A stretch of DNA of 64,000 bases from Lentinus brumalis (lineage: Eukaryota; Basidiomycota; Agaricomycetes; Polyporales; Polyporaceae): contig MARA01000016.1 in NCBI GenBank assembly GCA_001792895.1, positions 558,001 to 622,000 on the forward strand, read 5' to 3'. Positions 24,483-36,108 of the stretch are shown in pieces. The notes under the pieces were generated by a model. It was given only the letters and a program-made list of their open reading frames with translations, had not been told where the DNA came from and did not search any database. A program made the translations under genes and the position numbers. Positions within the stretch are counted from its first letter, which is position 1. Every line of letters begins with the position of its first letter.

Positions 24483-26518
24483 ATGGCGCCAGAAGTTCTC
24501 AAGATCGCTGGTCGCATTCTCAGCATCCAGTCGCACGTTGCATATGGTTACGTCGGCGGGAAGGCCGCGGTCTTTCCGTTGCAGTGCCTGGGATACGATG
24601 TCGATGTGAGTTGATCGTCCTTCTAAGTCGAGATCCTCTACTTCCGCTTCTGAGAGCGGGAGAAGCCAGGCTTTCATCTTATATCCGACTTCTTACCAAC
24701 CTCCCATTATAGGTTGTCAACACCGTCAATTTTTCTAACCACTCAGGTAAGATCCTCCGGACTTTTAACATATCTCCCATTTCGTCTCGTCTGGCCGCGA
24801 GCTGCTGGTGAGGGCGTAGCTTCCGTGCTGCCATGGAACAAACGGCTGTCCAACCCCGCGGGGCTCCTCACAAGTCGTGCGTGTCGCGTTTTGTCCTGGA
24901 CGACACCCATTTCCCTTCCGCGAAGCACTGCCACTCCTATCCTTACCCGCAGATCGAGGCTTGTCACTATCATTTAATCACAGGCAACTATACCTGCGTT
25001 TGAGGCACACTGGCCGTCTGTCGCAGATCTACGATTCTGCCTCACGCGCAGGTAGCGGCCCTAACGCGTCTCAGAAATCCCTTCTCACAAATCAATCACG
25101 GCTTCGCGTCGCTCATGCTCAGATATCCAGCTCTGCCGGATAGTTGTCCGTGGACATGGTCGCAAACAATCTTCCACTGACCACCGCCTGCTCCATTGTA
25201 CGAGCCATCCCCGCCTGTGGCTGCCTGTCTTCTCACCTCCCTCTCTGCCAAGATTGCTATTAGGGAACATCTCACAGACATTGGCTCCACTGTACAACCG
25301 CTATCGGATAGTGGCAAGCGGGTGTCTCCCTACATTTTCTCTATCCGGCGGAATGTGCGACGTCGACTTCCACTATGTTTCAGACGCAGCGTGCTTGATC
25401 ACGAATCAAACAGACTGCGAGGCATATCACAGACACCGACAATGCATCTCTTGCTCTCGTATCGTCTTAACTGTGCATGTCTCTGACATACATCTCGCAG
25501 GATATGGCCGCTTCGGAGGCTCAAGAGCGACGGCAGAAGAGCTGTCCAATATCTTCAGCATCATGGAGCAGAACGAGCTCCTTGTCCCTGAACGACTCCT
25601 TACCGGATACGTTCCAGGAGCAGAAGCAACGGCAGCCGTGACCGGTCTCGCTAAGAGGCTACGAGAGCGGAAGCCGGACCTCATATACTTGCTAGATCGT
25701 ATGTCCCCATGTTCTCTGGGCTACATCACACATGCTGAAGGGAGGGTCCGCCAGCGGTACTCGGGGACTCCGGCCGATTATATGTATCCCCGGAGGTCGT
25801 GCCCATCTATCAAGCCGCCCTTCCTCTAGCCACCATCATTACACCAAACTGGTTCGAAGTAGAGTAGGCACATCGCCCTGTTTGTGTGAACAGCTAGCTC
25901 ATTCCCGCACGCAGAGTCCTCACTGGTATCACCATCACGAACGGACAATCCCTCCGTCAGGCGATGAAGACGCTCCACGAGACCTACCAAGTCCCGCACG
26001 TCGTCATCAGCTCGATCCCTCTCAAATCCTGGCTGAAAGACCTCCTTCCCACTCACTTGCGGCCGCCATCCGACACATCCGACAGCGACTACCTCGCATG
26101 CATCGCGTCCTCTCGAGAAGGGGATCTCGTGCACGCCCAATGCTTCCCCTGCCTTCCAGGCTACTTTTCCGGTGTCGGCGACCTCTTCTCGGCGCTCGTC
26201 GTCGGGCATTTCCCCGCTGCGACCTCCCAGAGCCAGGAGACCACCGCGGACGGGGAGACACCGCTCTCACGCGCCGTGTCCCACGCGCTGAGCAAGACGC
26301 ACGCGATGCTGGTGCTCACGCACGAGGCGGCACTCGCGCTGCCTGAGGAAGAGCGGCTGGCGACAGACGAGGAGCTGGACGCGCGTGAGCCCATGCGCAA
26401 GATTAGGCGCATGCGTGGGCGCGAGTTGCGGCTGATCCAAGGGCAGGACATTATCCGCGGGACGCAGCCGATAGAGTATAGACAGCTGCAGCCATGGACG
26501 GACTTCTGGACGGCATAG
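24483..26518 (+). CDS. BUD16: Pyridoxal kinase (pyridoxine/pyridoxal/pyridoxamine kinase)
   Basis: Five exons join in phase to 355 residues: 24483-24605, 24713-24746, 25501-25698, 25755-25863, 25915-26518. The N-terminus [31 protein letters not shown], then [17 protein letters not shown], is the substrate-binding part of the PdxK/PdxY ribokinase-like family. The ATP-side motifs are [35 protein letters not shown] and VVISSIPL. The glycine-rich [12 protein letters not shown] carries the catalytic aspartate. The C-terminus [22 protein letters not shown] matches fungal family members. It phosphorylates B6 vitamers to pyridoxal 5'-phosphate in the cytosol (salvage). It is divergent from the START gene. 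Intron 2 is 754 nt, far longer than any other intron in the gene. Confidence 0.93.
24747..25500 (+). other. Unusually long intron 2 of pyridoxal kinase
   Basis: The protein reads without a gap across this intron (NHSG then YGRFGG), so 754 nt are spliced between GTAAGATC and CATCTCGCAG. No exon-like sequence is needed within it. I saw no clear terminal repeats or coding remnant. An insertion into a normal-sized intron is the simplest guess. Confidence 0.7.
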
Positions 26519-29385
26519 GAATAGAACTAATAAACAGGATCAATAGCCGAACGACAATCTTAGACGATCACTGGTTCGGTGGACCGCACCCATGAGATCG
26601 CACAGTTCAAGTACTATCCACCGCCGTCTTGGAGTTAGCCTGTGCGTCTTATCAGCCGTACTCTATTGCGAGAACGTCGCGGAACTACCTCCAGGTTCCA
26701 AAAACCTCGTCACGAAAGATGGGCATCCGTCGAAGAACGTTCCATCCTGGCCCTGCCAGACGAGGTAGGCCGACCCTGTACGGAGGGGATGCGAAGGGCG
26801 GCGATGAAACCACCATATTCTGACGTTTGCCTGCAATTGAGGAAGCATGTACACATGATGGTCGGGGTTCCATCCCAAGCTGGCGCAGCGGCGCGGCGGT
26901 GTCGTCACGGTCAGCGGCACCGAAGCAGCGCTGACGCCCTCGATGAGCCTCGGTGCGTCAGCCAGATGGGGCATGTGGTACTGTGCGGAGTTCCAGTCAT
27001 GAGATGGTACTTCGGAGTCTTCCAAAGTCGCGGCGACCGGATGTTCTCGTACTGTCTCTGATACCTCCGGCGGTGTTTGAATGTCTGAACGCCCTTACGT
27101 ACGTACATAGTGAGAAGCGTTCGGTGAGGGCCTACAAAACGCGCACTTAGTCGTACTCCGATGAATGGAGCCGGTCTCACGGGCCGGCAAGGTTGTCACT
27201 CACGCCAGCCTTTGGGGCCTTGACCGTCGCTTTGAGAGCAGCAGTGGTGACGAGGGGTTACGAGTACTTGGTGAGTTAGCATCCAGTGCATGGTTTCGGC
27301 AATTCGCGCCATCAGTCCAGCTGGGGTTCGCAGTGACAGTACATCTGTATCCTGTAGTACCTCACTCTGAGAGACTTCGAAGCATGTAGCTTACAGCTGA
27401 AACAGTACGATGCGTCGAGAGACATCTCGTACTTTCATGACAAAAGTGGCGACCGCCCAGCTCTTCTGGCCCCTTATGGAGTGCTTGGCATCCGTAGCAT
27501 GGCCTGCTCGGACAGAAATATCAGAGAAGAGCGCGTCATAAAGGGAGTAAGTACGTACGCTCAGCGGCAAACGTGACTTGGCAGAGCGAGGTCAATTTGA
27601 TTTCTCCTCCAAGTCTGGACAGACTGGTCGCGAAAATGAGATGGAACCAGACGGCCAAAGACGTGACTGATGAACAAATGTACACTCGCGATTTGCTCGC
27701 GATAGCCACAGACGACAAACCAGCAGACGGCGGCAACAGCCGAAGTAAGAGGCGCCACGTGTCAGTGCAACAGTAACCGGAATAGCGCCCGTCGCAACTC
27801 AACGTTCGACCCTCGGCTCCTGGTATCTCGTTGTAACATCACCAAGCCAGCAATCTAGCATGACCTCGTAGTCGCGAAACTGGAGAAGTTGGAGGCGATG
27901 ATACCTACACAGTGTAGACCGAAGACTCGGGGCAAGTACTAGCTGAGCACCGAGACAAGAGAACATTCCCCCGCTGCCCGGCACGGTGGCGCTGGATTAT
28001 GGCAAGGTTACGGCGTAAGTGGAACTACGATCCTCGCTGTGATATCACAACTTAACTGTGCATCGGGAAATACTAGAGCTGTGAAGTTCAAGGTACTTAC
28101 TTCTGAGGGTCACTGCTTCTGCGCTTCTGCATCGTCAGCCCCATGGTTACTGACTATCAGCACCCGCGATCAGGGACGCTGTGAAACGACGAGCTGGATG
28201 CGTTTTGGTTGCATGGGAGCACGGAAGGTGGTCTACTTATTTTACAGGTTGGCGGAGGCTCCGACAAGATGGCGCAGAAGCGGACAACTTCTGGCACAGA
28301 AGCAACGGCTTAACGCTCATGACTGCAATGACTTTGGCGCGCCCCGACCTCACTGTCGACGATAGACCCGTATAAGACTTCAGCTTGTATCCCGCCGTTC
28401 AGAACCCAGGCTATGCCAGTCTCCGACGAGTACAGAGCGCCAGGCTTTGATGTCTACGGTCAGGCTGAACAACGCCCCACCTCTCCATCCAAACGGTCAC
28501 ACAACGGTTTTCCTTATCATGCATTGGCCCCACTATCTACCGCCTGCGATCCATCTATAGGTGCGGCTACCCGGTCTTCTACGGGCCCATACGGGGCAAG
28601 ACGAGGAGCTAAAGACAATCGCTTCCTATCCAGGGTGCGGCGGAGAAACACGACTTCCTGAAAACCACCATGATGCAGCAGAAGCTCGGTACGAATACGC
28701 TGAGAAATTTTACGGAAGGGCTTGTACCCTGAAGCTGTCATCCATGGCGCATTCGCTGCGGCTTAGGACGTCAGAAGGTGAGGATCCATTGGATTTGCCA
28801 GCTGCGTCCATCAGCTTCCGTGTTATGCTCAACGATGGTCATCCCCACATCGGGCTGAGAACAGGCTGAGGTGTGCAGTGTGCCATCCTGTTAACCATTT
28901 GACTAAATTCAAACCAAACGAAGTTTCGCATCATTTGCTGGAGCTCAAGTTGTTGCTCCCGAACGTTCGTAAGGTGACCAACTGAGCCCTTCATTCGAAA
29001 TTTCATATGTCGCTATCGTGCTCACGCTCTTGTCTCAGGCGTTATACACATCCGGTGTAACGAAGCACCGCCTATCGCTGGCTCGGTTAGCAGCTCTACT
29101 CTTTACCTCACCTTTGGCAGCTGGGCGTCTCCGACCACATCGGCCTCCCGCATGAGACCGTTCTAGGTCCCCTCTTTCGACCCCATTTGCGAGAAGTGAC
29201 GACTTTCGAAGGCTACAGCGAGCGATAGAAGCTCGGCGGAGACCCCCGGTGACCGATATCGGAGCAAGCCCTACAAGCAGTGTGTCTCCCAGCCGCTACT
29301 GTATGTGATTTACCGCTGTTGAACGCCAGGTATAAATATAAAGTTTGACCTCATCAGGACGCCTCCAGCCCAAATCTCCCAAGAG
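26519..29385. other. Long intergenic stretch, no gene seen
   Basis: About 2.9 kb with only scattered short open frames. The longest is a 120-codon minus frame at 26663-27025, without a recognised domain. No tRNA, terminal repeats or poly(A) tracts were noted. The composition is less GC-rich than in the flanking genes, which fits old, decayed DNA. Confidence 0.45.
29331..29340 (+). promoter_or_regulatory. TATA box of second P450
   Basis: TATAAATATA lies 46 bp upstream of the start codon at 29386. Sequence and spacing are both good for a core promoter element. Confidence 0.5.
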
Positions 29386-31847
29386 ATGGCACTCCCACCT
29401 ATTCCACCTTTCGCTCTCATTGGGATCGCTGCCGTCGTGCTTGTGCTCGTTGTGCGAGCCTCCCGCCGCAAGAGTCTCAGTTACCTCCGAGGTCCCAAGG
29501 CTCCTTCGTGGTGGCTCGGTGAGTTCATCTTGCTCCTTCGTCCCGCCGACGCGGCTGCCTGACACACGTGGGTAGGCAATGAACACCAGCTCTTCTATCA
29601 GCCGGATACGGGATATCTCGACTTCCAGTGGATGCGCGAGTACGGCGCCACTTGGCGCATCCGCTCGTACTTTGGGGTCGGTCGCAAGCCTGTCCCTCGC
29701 TGCCCGTCGCTGCCCGTCGCTGCCCGTCGCTGACCATCCCGCGCGCTACTACAGAGAGATGGCATTATGACCGCGGACCCGAAGGTATACGGCACGATCC
29801 CACGTGCGCTGGACTGGAGCTCATCGCTACCGGCACACTAGGCCCTGCAACACATCCTGCACAAGTCGGGTTACAACTATCCGAAGCGCGTCGACATGAA
29901 CACCATGACCTTCTTACAGTTCGGTCCCGGCATCCTGTGGTCAGAGGGTGAGGCAGCTCCTGTTGGTTAACGTCACGCAGAGGCTAACCGTACTATTCCC
30001 AGGGTCGGTACATCAACGTCATCGAAAAGTTATGAACCCCGCGTTCAGCGCTCAACAGCTGCGGACATTTGTTCCTCTCTTCCAGCGCACGGCTGTCAAG
30101 GTCAGATACGCCCGATACCAGCTCCGCGATCCCCGACGCTCACATGTGCCCCGGTAGCTCATCGGCAAGTGGAAAGCGCAGATCGCCAAGGATCCGGTAA
30201 TCCTCGTCAATCAGTGGTTAGCTCGCGGATCTCTGGACATCATCGGGGAAGGTACCGTACAGGCTTGCCCACTCCCGTTTCCAGTCGTAGGTGTCTGATG
30301 TGGCGCACGTAGCGGCCTTCGACTACGACTTCGGCGCACTAGACGATGCCAAGAACCCGCTTGCCAATGAGTACGCGACGATCGTGTGAGTTTGACATCA
30401 TACCATACCCAATCTTCGCAACTGACCTGGCCAACTCTCAACAGTCAGGATGTGCAGATGAACCCGACAAAGTTGGCTATGCTCTACCGTGGTATCTTCG
30501 AGTGGTTCCCGCAGAAGGTCCTGGAGTACACCAAGTATACCCCCGCCCGCGCCTACCGCAGGGCGAAGAACCTCAACGAGATGTTCGAGGCTATCGGCAG
30601 GGACCTGTACAAATCCAATGCGGACGAAGAGAAGGCTGATCGCGATGGCAAGCGCGACGTCATGAGCATCCTGAGTAAGTGCATCATAGCGCATTTCGCA
30701 GACTGGTCTGACGCATCACTGTGTACTACCCCCAGTCAAGGCTAACGATGCCGAGGACCAACGCTTCCGTCTGACAGAAAAGGAGGTCTTGGCGCAGATG
30801 CACCACCTCACTTCTGCGGCACAGGAGACGGCGTCGAGCACTCTCAGCTGGATGCTCTACGAACTCAGCAAGCACCCCGAGTACCAGATGCGCATACGCG
30901 AGGAGATCCGGGCGGTGCGCGCCATCGCGAACGAGCGCCCTGACCCGACATTCACGGTGGAGGATCTGGACAGCATGAAGTACTTGATTGCTGCCATCAA
31001 GGTCGGTCCCCGGCTCTTAAGGCCTATCATTTTGGTCAGAGCTGACACCGATTCGACTGCAGGAGACTCTGCGTTTCCACCCGGTCGTGTACTGTCTCTG
31101 GCGCGTCGCTGGCAAGGACGACGTCATCCCGCTCTCGGAGCCCGTGGTTGGTACTGACGGCAAACTCCTCACTGAGATCCCGATCTACAAGGGACAGACG
31201 GTCATCACCTCCTTCTGTGGATACAACCGGTGGGTCGCCCATATGCTTTATGCTACGTACGGCGGAGTACTTGATAAGAGCTTGTTGTAGGTTGACTTCA
31301 GTGTGGGGCGACGACGCCGACCAGTGGATCCCGGACAGGTTCTTCCGCATCGAGTCGGAGAAGCAGCACAGACTTGGCGTGTATGCGAACTTGTGAGTGC
31401 TGTTCGAGTCCCGGACTCCCTGATAGAATGCATCACTGACACGATCGGCATCTAGGTTGACGTTTTGTGAGTGCAGATCTGGACATTTTGGGCGTAAGAC
31501 GACGTGCTGACGATTTCTCCAAGCCGCCGGCATCCGCGCATGCATTGGGTACGTCTCCATGTTCAGTTACACTACAGAGCCCTGACTAATGGTATGTCCC
31601 TCTAGATGGCGCTTCGCGTATGTTCGCTTTAAGCTGCATCTGCTATGGGTCGAGACTGACATACACCACATACAGTGTCTACCAGCTCCAGGCCGTCGCA
31701 GCTGAGATCCTCGAAACCTTCGAGTTCGCGCTGCCCGAGCCCAAGCCGCGCATCAGGCGCACCCCTGCGGTCTTGATGGTACCCGTCGTCGAAGGGCAGG
31801 AAGACCTCGGTTTCGCCATGCCCCTTCGCGTCTCGCTCGCGAAGTAG
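29386..31847 (+). CDS. Cytochrome P450, paralogue A
   Basis: Fifteen exons join in phase to 539 residues: 29386-29518, 29576-29676, 29755-29784, 29842-29947, 30003-30100, 30158-30251, 30313-30385, 30445-30674, 30736-31001, 31063-31229, 31291-31392, 31456-31466, 31524-31548, 31606-31617, 31676-31847. The N-terminal anchor is FALIGIAAVVLVLVV. HQRHRKVMNPAFSAQQLR is the C-helix region. The I-helix is SAAQETASSTLSW, the K-helix is ETLRFHP, and the haem loop FSAGIRACIGWRFA is assembled from exons of 11, 25 and 12 nt. All key residues, including the haem cysteine, are present. It should be an ER-bound monooxygenase. The general pattern resembles basidiomycete P450s linked to xenobiotic or aromatic oxidation, but the substrate is unknown. 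It is a close paralogue of the P450 at 53565-55968. Intron 2 contains three direct CTGCCCGTCG units. Confidence 0.93.
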
Positions 31848-32641
31848 GAGTGTGTGTGGCGGCCGGCGAGGTGGCCTAGATGTAGTCCGTCTCTAGTGCG
31901 GTATAGATAGTCACTAAGTAGTCTTCCGGGTTGCCGGTCAGCTTCTTCGGGCCCATAGACGAGGCTGGCGCGACCTGAGGTTGAGGCTCAGTAGACAGCG
32001 GAGGAGCTAGACGCAATGTAAGCTTGGTTTGTGTCCAGATTTGAGATCAAATGTATACGTATAAACGAATTCCATCATCAGATTCAGCGGGAGCCTGTCC
32101 CAAGACCGTGTGAATACTTATCTTCTCCCGGTCTTTCTTCCATAAGGCTGCGCAATACCTAGCCATTCCTTACAGTCAGTCAACGTTAGGCCGACAATCG
32201 TCCACAAGTCTGTTCACCAAGCGAGGTGGTTACACATGGCCTCGTCGGAGTTGGAGAGCATAATACGCGCCCAGTGACAGTGGCGATGCCATCAGATCTT
32301 TGTTCGCACTCCGCGAGCTGTTCCAACCACCGTCGACGTGGCTTTCTTCTTATCCTCCCGTTCATCTGCTCGAGACCCGCAGTGTCTGTGCCACGTAAGC
32401 TACTGATGCAATCTACATGGTGGATAATGTGCTGAACAGGCCAACGTTCAGTTCACCTAGGCTTCAAGTTAGTGACGCAGCCAACCACTCGAGTCGACGC
32501 TCAACCACCCGACGTCCCTCCGAGTTCCTCGACCCTCATATCCCGTACGGATTGCAGACCAATTCCTAGAGATACGCACCACTCCTCTACTGTTTACTCT
32601 CCCACACGCGGCCAGGAACGTTTCCAGTTGGCATAAGACCT
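31848..32641. other. Intergenic, possibly with 5' exon of FunK1 copy 2
   Basis: A 794 bp region with no independent gene. The frame of FunK1 copy 2 stays open upstream of its ATG to about 32574. It reads GTFPVGIRPMDSRF, similar in position to YLIGHSAMGPRF of copy 1, so a missed upstream exon or a truncated N-terminus is possible. Confidence 0.4.
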
Positions 32642-35563
32642 ATGGACTCCCGGTTTGGCCAGTTCACAGTGCATGCTTTCTCCAAGAGAGTTCCCGGAAC
32701 GCTGCCGACAGAGGAACAACGTAAGAAGTTTAAGGGGGCAGATCTCAGCGGCGTGCAGACTGATCAGGACATATATTCTCTCTTGGTACGTGTACGAATC
32801 CTACTCAACGTGCAATTTGAACTCACTCGCAACTCCCTGCAGCGAGAGAGCATCAACTCAGTCTTCGCGGCAGCCTCTACCAAACGCTTCCTGGTACTCG
32901 ATACCGCCAGCCATCGAGCTCGCGATGTGTACAACGGCACCACCGACGCCTTCGATGATGAGGGCCGAGGTATCTACCACCGCAATTCGACAGCGTTGAA
33001 GGCAGTCGCGTTCGATGAGAAGTGTCGAGAGAAGAGGAAGGTCAATGCGGACGCGGAAGCTGAGCGCAGTCACGCCGGCAGACGTTCGGTGCACTGGTTG
33101 GCCATTCCGATCGTAGTCAAGCACGACATCGCCCACACCGCGTTCTACTTAGACGACTCCTCGGAGACGCCTCGCGCTGCCGTCCGCAATTCCCAGCAAG
33201 AGTACTCTGCGCAAGCGTCATTCTCAGGGAATTCTTCCGAACAGACTGGCTCCGTCGCCCCCGACGCACCCCCTCCAACCGACGAACACCCTCCAGCCGA
33301 CGCTTCCTTCGAAGGATTTTCCGCGGCACCGTTCATCCAAGATTCTGCGGAAGGGGAAGAAGCTCTCGTGCAGTTCACGGAGTGTCTGCTAAACGTCTTC
33401 GAGAATCAGCATCGCCTCTTCTCGTACGCGATCTACGTCTGGCGTCACCGGGCACGCCTCTGCATTTTCGATCGGGGCGGCGCCATCGTTTGCGACGCGT
33501 TCGATTGGACGACACCCCACTCTCCGCTGCACGACTTCATCTGGAAAGTGGCGAACATGATGTCGGAAGGACGTGTACATCTCGGGTACGATCCGACGGT
33601 GCAGTCCGCTACCAAGAAGGACGCTGCGGCATTTCGGGCAATGATCAATGACCCAGCGGTGCATGAGATGATCCGGCCCTTCGTAAAGAAAGCCGTCTCC
33701 GATGGTTACCCTATCCATGAAGTGACCATCATACCGATGAATACTCCTCCTGACGAGGGATTCCCCGACGATCCCTTTCCGCCCCATCCCTGTCCTGATT
33801 CTTCTATTCCTGCTTGTGACCCTCCTCCGCCCGCCAGTTCACCGCCTGCCGAGCCGCAACCGCGATCGTTCCTGATTGGCAGGGCGCACTGCTCCACGGA
33901 TACGCTTATGGGCCGCTGCACGAGGGGATACATCGCGTACGACATCGCCGAAGCTCGTCTCTGCTTCTTGAAGGATCTCTGGAGGTCTTACATTCCAACT
34001 CACACTCGTCCCGAACATGTGGTCTACGAGCGAATGGCCCGCTGCGGCGTAACTGGAATTCCTACTGTCATCTGCGGTGGCGACGTCGGCGGAATGCATT
34101 CGCAGGCGACGATGACGCAGAATCCCTTGAATCGCCTGCGCACGAAGTGGATAGCTCCTCGCGTACATTATCGAATAGCAACTGTGGAGATCGGTTTGCC
34201 GCTGGAGAGCTTCAAGAACTTCAAGGAACTCGCGCTCGTTCTGTTGGACGCCCTCTACGGTGAGTGACCTCGCGTTGCATGTCCCGCTATGTACTGATGC
34301 TGCTGCTCCGTCAGCGCACCACCAAGCATGGAAACGTGCGAAGGTCTTGCATCGTGATATCAGTGTCCCGAACATCCTCATCAATCCTCACGACCGCACC
34401 GGCCTCCTCATAGACTGGGACCTTTCTCGAGTTGAATGCGAACTCAAGTCTCGGGAGTCTGGTGGTATCGTACGTTGGTTCCCGTCTCCTCTTCATACTG
34501 TACTGACTCCACACATGCATTCTAGGGCACTTGGCGTTTCCGATCTGCCTTGTCGCTGCGTTATCCAATGAAGCCGCATCACCTGCCTGACGATCTCGAG
34601 TCGTTCGTCCATGTGTTCAACTATCTCGTCCTCAAGTATCATCCGGTTGACTTGGCCGTGTTGCACTCGTTCGTCGCAAGTACCTATGAAGAGTGGGGGG
34701 CTTCGCGGGGCATCAAACTCGGCGGCGAGACAAAGTTGTCGCAATTTGAACGCGTCTCCCCTCCCTTCAGAGTCCGTCGCAACAACGAGGCGCTCCAGAA
34801 TGTCATCAACCAGATACACCAAGGTTGTCGCCAGTCCTACGAGGGCGTCGACCTTGATCGGATGCAAACTCTGTACGGCGTCTCGCTACCTTGGCTTGAG
34901 AAGTCACCGCCTCCGGCACCAGAGGCTCTCGAGACTCAAATCTCGCGAAGGTCTCCCAGAATTATGTTCCCCTCATCCAGTGCGGAGGCTTCCACAGCTA
35001 CTCCGACGACTTCTACCCACCGCAACGATGCCCCGAAGACACTGCATTCCACCTCGAACGACAAGACGACTCCTGCAACGCCACCTGCCAGCGCCGCTGC
35101 CGCGGACCCTTGCAAGTTGAAAGGCTTCCTGTCGCACCATCGCTACCTATCGAAAGTCCTGACGTCTTACGCGGAGGGGCATGCGCGCTGCGACAAGTAC
35201 CCCGACCAGTTCGAGTTATCGGCAAGGCTTGATGGGGAGCCCCTCTTCGCATATGCCCGTTCGCGCGCCCCGAGCAGCGAGAGCGGGTGTACCACTTCCA
35301 CAGAGAGCGACATTGTCCCGAATCCCGGCACCGGTTCTGCGCACACGTCGCATAGCTCTTCTGACGAATCAGAACATACGCGCGACGACAACATCCAACC
35401 GTGCATCGTGCCCAGCAACATCGCGCAGCCCACAATCAAGTCGAAGCGGTGGAGGGAGGATGATGATGACGAGAGCCCCGACGGTGGCGATGCCAAATCT
35501 CGTTCTCATGTCGCGGAGTCCGAGGACGTTCCTCCTCCTCCGAAGAGAAACAGAGTTCTCTAA
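32642..35563 (+). CDS. FunK1-type fungal protein kinase, copy 2
   Basis: Four exons join in phase to about 917 residues: 32642-32785, 32843-34259, 34315-34469, 34526-35563. The intron positions match those of copy 1. Conserved blocks are HRARLCIFDRGGA, SPLHDFIWKVANM, GRCTRGYIAYD with LCFLKD, CGGDVGG, VLHRDISVPNILI, and LIDWDLSR in place of DFG. The last exon opens with GTWRFRSALS and LPDDLESFVHVFNYLVLKYH, then a low-complexity Ser/Thr/Pro region ending in basic KRNRVL. The catalytic HRD aspartate and DWD are intact. The start is uncertain because copy 1 has about 110 extra N-terminal residues, and an upstream exon may exist here. The substrate is unknown. Its neighbours are another FunK1-derived gene and a P450. 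Confidence 0.88.
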
Positions 35564-36108
35564 CTGGATTCAGCCGTGGACAGGCTACACGGTCGTCGTT
35601 GCGTGGCTCGACGTCGGACTCGGTCGGAACGATTCTATACTTACGTAGTTTGCTCGTCCTTCCACTCCCGTGTCTCACTTATGAATTGCCCCGAGCAATA
35701 TGTTCGTTGAAATCGGACATGTACGGTGTGTCTTGAGTTGTTGGCACTGGACCCGAGGTTAGCATCTCCAAGAACGAACTCACCGGCATCCTCCGAGTAC
35801 TGAGGGTGGGCGCCTCCGAGTCGTGACAAACTCTCAGCTCCTGTTCGCGACATGTATCTCAGTTCGCTGCCAGTACTGTCTTGTTATACTACTCATCCAA
35901 ACTTCTTGCAAGGGACTTCGGACATCAAGAAATATTGATTGACGAACTTGAGCTTGCGCGCACTGACGGCACGGCACGAATTTGGTAAGCCTGACCTCCT
36001 GAGTACTCATCTTCGTCCCACCTCCCCCTCGCATACATATCGGCTCACACTGCCGCCAACGACCCTCATCTAACATAGGCCTTCGAATTTTCCCTGACGC
36101 CAACCAGC
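35564..36108. other. Intergenic, no gene seen
   Basis: A 545 bp spacer between FunK1 copy 2 and the truncated FunK1 gene. No coding pattern or repeat was noticed. Confidence 0.45.

Noticed and set aside
26663..27025. 120-codon minus-strand frame in the long intergenic region
   Set aside because: No recognised domain, no introns, no neighbouring coding pattern; compatible with chance.
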